Assembly: GCA_039934475.1 (NCBI GenBank)
Contig: JBDTMC010000013.1
Location: 1-38,127, forward strand
Reading direction: 5' to 3'
Source: JBDTMC01 sp039934475
Lineage (GTDB): Bacteria > Acidobacteriota > Terriglobia > Bryobacterales > Bryobacteraceae
DNA: 38,127 nucleotides
The position numbers and the translations under genes are program-made. Within the stretch, counting starts at the first letter, position 1; each line of letters begins with the position of its first letter. Under the pieces are notes generated by a model. The model saw nothing but the letters and a program-made list of their open reading frames with translations. It made no database searches and was not told the origin of the DNA. Shown piece by piece: positions 32,943 to 38,127 of this stretch.

Positions 32943-35900
32943 CTACAACGATGCTTTCTGTTCCGCCGCCATTAACTTCCGGCTTTCTACACGAACCTCA
33001 TCGCCCACTGTTCGCAATGACCGTAGCAACGCTGGCCAGTCTTCCAGGTGCGTCGCAAAGATCTGCTCTACTGTCTTCTGAGTCCATTCCGGCACCAACA
33101 GATTCAACTGCGAAGGCGAAATGGCGACATCGTGAGAGAGCGCCGCGAAGTACAACGTGTTCGACTCCCAGCTTTCCGCCATGATGCGGCTCGAATATCC
33201 CATCAGCGTCGGAAACGTCCGCATATTCAGCAACTCCGGATGATACGAATTCGCCAGCGTCGGCTTCGGGGTACCGAAAGCCTCTGAGATCGCCGCGATG
33301 CCTATCTGGTTCGGAGCTTCCTGCGCCAAGCGCCGCGCCTCAGCCACTTCCGGTTCCTGTGGCGACCCCTTCCCCGCCATCTCCAGACCCATCAGGAACA
33401 ACTCCGCCGGCGTAGTATTCTCCAGCGCACTCCGTACATCGCCATCCTGCAAATACTCGGAAACTCTATAGACTCGTGCCGGCGCCGCGTAGCGGTCGAA
33501 CACCTCCATCAGCGCATCGCGAGTGGAACCCGACAACGCTGCTTCTGCCAGCCGCGTCTCGGCATAGTGGATGTGCGTCGCTACCCACGCCGTCTGCGAA
33601 GGCGTCACCGTCCACCACCGCGGTACCTTGGCACTCAGAATCAACTGCGGCACCAGATCCCCCCAAATCAGAGCCTGCTCGCGGCTCGGGATGAGGAAGT
33701 TTTGTTCCGCCTCGGCCAGCGCATAGGGCAGGGAAGCGAGCGAACCCACCAGCCGTCCGCCGGCGCTCGATGGCCAGCCGCTGCCGAATACTTCTGTTGA
33801 CCTCCACGTCTGATGCGTCCCTTGCACGCCCACAAAATCATGGGTCCGCACAAACAGCGGATTGGTGTACAGCACCTGTGCACCCGGCGGCGCGTAGTGA
33901 ATATAGTTGAAGCCCACCAGCGTGTCCCGCAGGATGGGCGCTAGCAGGCCGCGCACTTCCTTTAACTTCTCGGGGTTGTTGCCGTTCTTGTCTACCATCG
34001 CGCGGATGTTGATCTTGCGTTCTTCATCCACGTGCCTCTCACTCCAGTAACCAAACGACATGGCGTTCTTTTCCACCGTACTCAACGCCGTGCGCGGCAA
34101 TTGCACCTCTGATATGCGCGTCGAGAGTTTGTTCACCAGCGCCATGTTCAGCTTCTCGCCCTTCGCTACCGCCTCGAGGTGATCGGCCAGGTCGAACAGC
34201 GTCTTCAGCGAAATCAATCGCTGCGCTTCGAAGACGCGAATCATATCGGCCACCATCACCTGCTGCGAAGCCGCATCCGCCGGATCGCTTACGCCCGCTA
34301 GCAGGTCTATCATCCGGTCCTGCGGATTCGCCTCCGCCGCGCTCCCCGTCGCCTTCATCAGGATCCTCAAGCCGTTGCGTCCCGCGTCGAACAGTCCGCG
34401 TCCATCGCGAATCGCCTGCCCGCCTTTGTTCCCTTCCGGACCGGTGCAAGCAGTCAGAATCGCCGACAGTGTGGCATCCGCCTCAGCCGGCGGTATCACC
34501 TTCTGCCGCGCCAGTATCTGCCACAGCCCCACCAGCGACTGCATTATTCCAGCCGCGTCGGACTTCACGCCAAGGTTGCCGATCTCGTCAATCGCCTTCG
34601 CCACTTCCAGGTACTGCAGCAGCGTCTTGTCGGTCAGAGCGGGCGCTTCGCTGAATACCGAGTATTGCGAGCCGTAAGTTCGGAACTCGCGCGCCAGGCG
34701 GTCCGCCGTAGCCGGCTCCAGCGGCTTCTCCCGCCGCCGGTCCAAGTCAACCAGCGCCATATAAATCTTCAACGGCTCGTTCTCCACCGCTTTGCGGCAG
34801 AGCGCGAAAAGCGCCTCAATCACGTCGTCGCCGTCTTTCCAACCAACGGCCGCTTTAGTCAGCTTGCCGTCGTACTTGCCGTGCGGATGGTTCGTAAATA
34901 AGGCTCGCCAGACATCCAAGCCGCCCGGCAAATGCGGCTTCCCATCGGCTTCCAGGCGCAGTCGCGCCGTCAGCAACATCAAGTCCGTATTCGACCGGAA
35001 AACGGGACGCGCCGGGCCGGGACTGGTCACCTTGCCCCGTAAGGCGGCATAGTAACGCTTCATCCGGTTTGAATCGGTCAGGTAGTCCAAAACCGGGCCG
35101 TCCGGCAGGCGCGCGATCGAATCGTAATACCCGGCCAGCCACCCATCGTCACGAACCAGCAGTTTCTCGTAGAACACAGGGCCTTGGTCCGTCGAGGCAC
35201 CTGCCAGTTCCGCCCACGCTGCGGCCGCCTTCTGTCCGCCCGGCACATACGCCTTCCCGTTGCGGATCTTGAACATGCCCCCAAAGAAGTCCAGTACGTG
35301 CGAAAACGCGCGAATGCGTTGCGCCGTCATGTGCTTGCGCATCGCTTCCGCGGTTTCGTGATCCAGCTTGGAAAAGCCCAGGTAAAGACGGCACAGTGCC
35401 GGGTCGCCCAGGAACGTGTCAATGAACTCGCCCCCCTGCTTGTCGCGGCTACCCTGCCAGTAATCCGCCGTGTATAGAATCGGAGCCCTCGTCGGCGAGT
35501 AATCGTAATTGAAAGGCCGGTTGGTCCGCAGCGCTTGCTCCAACTCCGATAGCGGAAATCCCGAATCCATGGTCAGGAACGCGCGCGTCGCATTCACCGT
35601 CTCCAGCACCACTTCGCTGCCACAACCGCCTCTCATCCGGAACCCCAGCACGCGTAGTAAATCCGCGGTCTGTGTCGATTCGCAGGTCTCGATCTTAATT
35701 ATCTTCGACGCCCCAGCTAACTTCTCCAGCTCGCGCGCCTGCGACATGTAGCGGAACACCAGTTTCAAGTACTCGGTCTGTTCCAGTGATTCGTTGCCGC
35801 TCGACGCCTGGTAGCCGCTGGTGACCACGTTGCGGGCAATTGCCCCCATCAAGTCCTGCGGTCGCAGATCGGGCGAAAGGGCCGACATCCGTGCGAATGA

Positions 35901-36353
35901 CCGCAGCGGTCCCGGAATGTCGATGAAAGTCGTTTGCTGCCGTGATTCCGTACGCGCCACCGGCAGCGTCAAGTCGCCCGCACCCGCCTCGCGATACGCC
36001 GCCAGGTGCTTCTCCGCCGCCGCCCGGTCCCCGGCAATCAGATCAAGAAGCGCCAGTCGCCGTGCAATTGGGGCCGCCTTCTGCGGGGTCGCTTGGGCAG
36101 CTATCAACAACTTCTCGTAGATCCGCCGCGCCTCAGGGTCGCGATGCAAGTCCAGGAACTCGGCGTAGTCGCTCAATGCCGTCAGATCGTCCGGAGACGT
36201 CTGCACGGCGCGTTGCAGCATCAGATACGCCGCTTTGCCGTCGCCGCGCTTCTCCATCTCACGCGCTTGGGAAAGCGCTTCGGAAGCTGAAACTGGAATG
36301 GCCAAACCGCATCCCCACACGGTGGCCAGAACAACGGCTGCGAAGGTCTTCAT
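32943..36353 (-). CDS. Large exported TPR-like protein, function unknown
   Basis: This encodes 1136 residues from ATG 36353 (a GTG at 36359 would add two), with AGAAGG just upstream. A signal peptide (MKTFAAVVLATVWGCGLAI) precedes a short TPR region (SQAREMEKRGDGKAAYLMLQ to about residue 130). About 1000 residues without a recognised domain follow. These are helical, with conserved-looking stretches such as GFNYIHYAPPGAQVLYTNP and THDFVGVQGTHQTW. The composition is soluble, and there is no transmembrane segment beyond the signal. It probably sits in the periplasm or at the outer membrane. It is the first gene of the run to the VWA and monooxygenase-like genes, which suggests a shared exported system. 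No enzymatic motif is claimed. Confidence 0.85.
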   Translation of the reverse strand: MKTFAAVVLATVWGCGLAIPVSASEALSQAREMEKRGDGKAAYLMLQRAVQTSPDDLTALSDYAEFLDLHRDPEARRIYEKLLIAAQATPQKAAPIARRLALLDLIAGDRAAAEKHLAAYREAGAGDLTLPVARTESRQQTTFIDIPGPLRSFARMSALSPDLRPQDLMGAIARNVVTSGYQASSGNESLEQTEYLKLVFRYMSQARELEKLAGASKIIKIETCESTQTADLLRVLGFRMRGGCGSEVVLETVNATRAFLTMDSGFPLSELEQALRTNRPFNYDYSPTRAPILYTADYWQGSRDKQGGEFIDTFLGDPALCRLYLGFSKLDHETAEAMRKHMTAQRIRAFSHVLDFFGGMFKIRNGKAYVPGGQKAAAAWAELAGASTDQGPVFYEKLLVRDDGWLAGYYDSIARLPDGPVLDYLTDSNRMKRYYAALRGKVTSPGPARPVFRSNTDLMLLTARLRLEADGKPHLPGGLDVWRALFTNHPHGKYDGKLTKAAVGWKDGDDVIEALFALCRKAVENEPLKIYMALVDLDRRREKPLEPATADRLAREFRTYGSQYSVFSEAPALTDKTLLQYLEVAKAIDEIGNLGVKSDAAGIMQSLVGLWQILARQKVIPPAEADATLSAILTACTGPEGNKGGQAIRDGRGLFDAGRNGLRILMKATGSAAEANPQDRMIDLLAGVSDPADAASQQVMVADMIRVFEAQRLISLKTLFDLADHLEAVAKGEKLNMALVNKLSTRISEVQLPRTALSTVEKNAMSFGYWSERHVDEERKINIRAMVDKNGNNPEKLKEVRGLLAPILRDTLVGFNYIHYAPPGAQVLYTNPLFVRTHDFVGVQGTHQTWRSTEVFGSGWPSSAGGRLVGSLASLPYALAEAEQNFLIPSREQALIWGDLVPQLILSAKVPRWWTVTPSQTAWVATHIHYAETRLAEAALSGSTRDALMEVFDRYAAPARVYRVSEYLQDGDVRSALENTTPAELFLMGLEMAGKGSPQEPEVAEARRLAQEAPNQIGIAAISEAFGTPKPTLANSYHPELLNMRTFPTLMGYSSRIMAESWESNTLYFAALSHDVAISPSQLNLLVPEWTQKTVEQIFATHLEDWPALLRSLRTVGDEVRVESRKLMAAEQKASL

Positions 36354-36359
36354 AAACAC

Positions 36360-36605
36360 AACACCTTCTCCCTGACACCACTTGGTAGATTACTCTAGCA
36401 AACTCGCGGGACAGAGGCGTATCCATGCTCGGGCCGCCCCGCCCTAGGACGCCAATTCTACGACGCCCGCGCCCGGAAAACAATCGGAAGCGTGTTAACT
36501 CCTTGTCATCCCGCCCATCACGATTCAGATGACCATCGCTCCCCCGAGATGCAATTTCAGCTCCGTCTCCCCTCTTCTTAATCAAAAAGGGGATATGCTC
36601 AGGCC
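36360..36605. other. Divergent intergenic region
   Basis: This is 246 bases between the divergently read TPR-like and DUF362 genes, and it must carry both promoters. I cannot assign -35/-10 boxes with confidence. The only structured element I see is the short hairpin at 36568-36593. No tRNA, small gene or CRISPR repeat is evident. Confidence 0.5.
36568..36593 (+). promoter_or_regulatory. Short hairpin overlapping the likely ribosome site of the DUF362 gene
   Basis: TCCCCT (36568-36573) pairs perfectly with AGGGGA (36588-36593) around a 14-base loop. The right arm is the best Shine-Dalgarno candidate for the ATG at 36606, with a 12-base spacer, so pairing would hide it. The stem is short and may be chance. 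Confidence 0.3.
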
Positions 36606-37627
36606 ATGGCTGCCCTCTCCCGCCGCGAACTCCTCACGCTGGCCGCCGGAACCCCATCGCTCCGTGCGCAGATCTCCTCGTATCAAAGCCGTGCCACCGT
36701 ATCGCTTGTGCACGGTGATGACCGCCGCCGCAACGTTTACAAGGCCCTCGTCTCCATCGACGACCAGATTCGCCCCGCCCTCAAGCGCAAGAAATACGTC
36801 CTCATCAAGCCCAATACCGTCGCCGTGGACAACCAGCTTGGTTCCACCCACGCCGATGCCCTGCGCGGCATCCTCGACTATTTGAGCGAGCGCTGGCGAG
36901 GCCCGGTGGTCATTGCCGATTCTTCCAAAGACTGCACCTGGGACGCCTACGAGAACTTCCGCTACCAGCCCGTCCTCACAGAATACCGCCCTCTCAAAAT
37001 CACCTTCGCCGATTTCAATGAGGACCAGCACCCCCTCGTCCACGAAATCGTCGACCGCGATTTACACCTCACCCAGGTCCGCCTCGCCTCCCGCCTCTTC
37101 GACCCCGATGCCTACATCCTCGGCTGCGCCATCTTAAAGGCGCACGACAACGTCGTCGCCACGCTCTCCGTCAAGAACATGGTGATGGCCGCGCCCCTCC
37201 ACCAGCCTCGGAACGAAACCACCAAATGGCACGACAAAGCCCGCTACCACCAGGGCTTTCGCCAGATTCAGATGAACATCGCCCTCACCGCAAAACGCAT
37301 GCGGCCCTTCTGGGGAGCCACCGTCATCGATGGCTTTGAAGGCATGGAAGGCGAAGGCCCTCTCCGCGGCACGCCCGTCCCGTCCCGCCTTGCCATCGCT
37401 TCCACTGATTCATAGCCGCCGATCGCATTGCAGTCGAAACCATGGGCATCAACCCCGCTTGGCCCGGCTATCTCCAGTACTGTTGCGACGCCGGTCTGGG
37501 CCAGTACGAACTCAATAAAATCGACCTTCGCAGCACTGCTACAATCAGCGAGGTCCGCAAGGTCTACAAGCTCCACCCGCGAGTGGACAAACAGATCGAG
37601 TGGCTCGGGCCGCTACCCAAAGCTTGA
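36606..37627 (+). pseudogene. DUF362-family protein gene broken by a one-base frameshift
   Basis: The first frame (36606-37415) has a twin-Arg-like start (ALSRRELLTLAAG) and DUF362 features: YVLIKPNTVAVDNQLGSTH, VVIADSSKD, GCAILKAHDNVVATLSVKNM and GFEGMEGEGP. It stops at TAG 37413-37415, just after RLAIASTDS. The family continues in the next frame as IAADRIAVETMGINPAWPG, ending at 37627. One missing T near 37409-37410 (GATTC in place of GATTTC) explains the shift and would restore about 340 residues. DUF362 proteins are poorly understood, often exported and sometimes Fe-S-linked. This could be true decay or a sequencing error. Confidence 0.85.
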
Positions 37628-38056
37628 CTAGCGCGACGCCGCCCAAGCCAGCCCGTCGGCGGCTTTGCCCGCATCGATTACCGCATCCACTTTCCAGTCC
37701 GATGTGCGGATCGCGATAACCTTCCCGCTCACGTCGCATGACACATAGGCGATCTGCCCGTCGGGCCGCACCAGTGCCTCTTGCGGCGCCTTCGGCACGT
37801 CGATCGTCTGCGCCACCTTCATCGTCCTTAAATCCACCACCGCCACCTGGTTCTTCGATGGAACCGCCACCACCAGCCATTTTCCGTCCGGCGTCGGCGA
37901 CGTCCCATAACCGTTGCCCGGCAAATCCACCCACGATTTCACCGTATCGGTAGCCGTATCGATCACAGCCAGCCGCGGCTTCGTCTGATCCGCTGTGAAG
38001 ACCGATTTTCCATCCACCGAGATATTGATCCGCTGCGTCGTGGCCGACATGGACAT
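37628..38056 (-). CDS. YVTN-type beta-propeller protein lacking its N-terminal part
   Basis: This is 142 residues of propeller blades: ISVDGKSVFTADQTKPRLAV, VDLPGNGYGTSPTPDGKWL, QEALVRPDGQIAYVSC and AADGLAWA at the end. The C-terminus is complete and matches exported YVTN proteins common in Acidobacteriota, which usually have about 320 residues with a signal peptide. Here the frame closes at a TAG (38069-38071) only four codons before the first ATG, so the front half is missing and does not simply run off the window. No ribosome site is seen. The stop lies immediately after the convergent DUF362 remnant. The gene is either truncated or joined to foreign sequence. Confidence 0.75.
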   Translation of the reverse strand: MSMSATTQRINISVDGKSVFTADQTKPRLAVIDTATDTVKSWVDLPGNGYGTSPTPDGKWLVVAVPSKNQVAVVDLRTMKVAQTIDVPKAPQEALVRPDGQIAYVSCDVSGKVIAIRTSDWKVDAVIDAGKAADGLAWAASR

Positions 38057-38127
38057 GGTCCGCGCCTTCTACGCCGACAAGCACGGCATCCACCCAGAGC
38101 TGCGGACCGAGCCTCGCCTGCGCGAGG

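Overview
The window looks like a chromosomal segment of an Acidobacteriota bacterium, most likely of the Bryobacterales/Solibacter type. The base composition is high in GC. The gene repertoire also fits: a VWFA-related acidobacterial-type protein, a paired DUF1549/DUF1553 cytochrome and DUF1501 Tat protein, a Tat-exported Gfo/Idh/MocA oxidoreductase, a YVTN beta-propeller protein and a CE15 esterase. This assignment rests on gene content only. The sequence is almost fully coding and no gap exceeds 300 bases.

Layout. 1-169: tail of a probable TolC-family protein. 304-3304: a large TPR lipoprotein and a CPBP/CAAX-type membrane protease. 3323-7494: a tightly coupled five-gene sugar-phosphate operon (HAD phosphatase, deoxyhypusine-synthase-like protein, PfkB kinase, ROK kinase, SIS isomerase). 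7513-14191: mandelate-racemase-type enzyme, VOC protein, the DUF1501/PSCyt pair and a PEP-mutase-family enzyme. 14268-18139: CE15-SGNH fusion esterase, DinB protein and Gfo/Idh/MocA oxidoreductase. 18193-24928: nucleotidyltransferase, a divergent UvrA, an MscS-type channel and an OFA-type MFS transporter. 24935-30421 (minus strand): a type III-A CRISPR-Cas effector operon, cas10-csm2-csm3-csm4-csm5. 30549-36359 (minus): haem c/copper-monooxygenase-like protein, VWA protein and a large TPR-like protein. 36606-38127: a frameshifted DUF362 gene and a YVTN propeller gene that lacks its front half.

The standout is the type III-A operon. Its Cas10 has the GGDD cyclase palm but no HD nuclease domain. 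Csm2 carries an Arg/Gly-rich disordered N-terminal tail of about 66 residues. Csm4 is split by a very acidic Glu/Pro/Val/Ala-rich insertion of about 158 residues. The backbone-cleaving Asp of Csm3 is retained. I see no cas6, cas1, cas2, CRISPR array or CARF/SAVED effector in the window. The predicted machine therefore cuts RNA and makes cyclic oligoadenylate, its crRNAs and effector must come from elsewhere, and it carries two oppositely charged disordered appendages. The role of those appendages is unknown.
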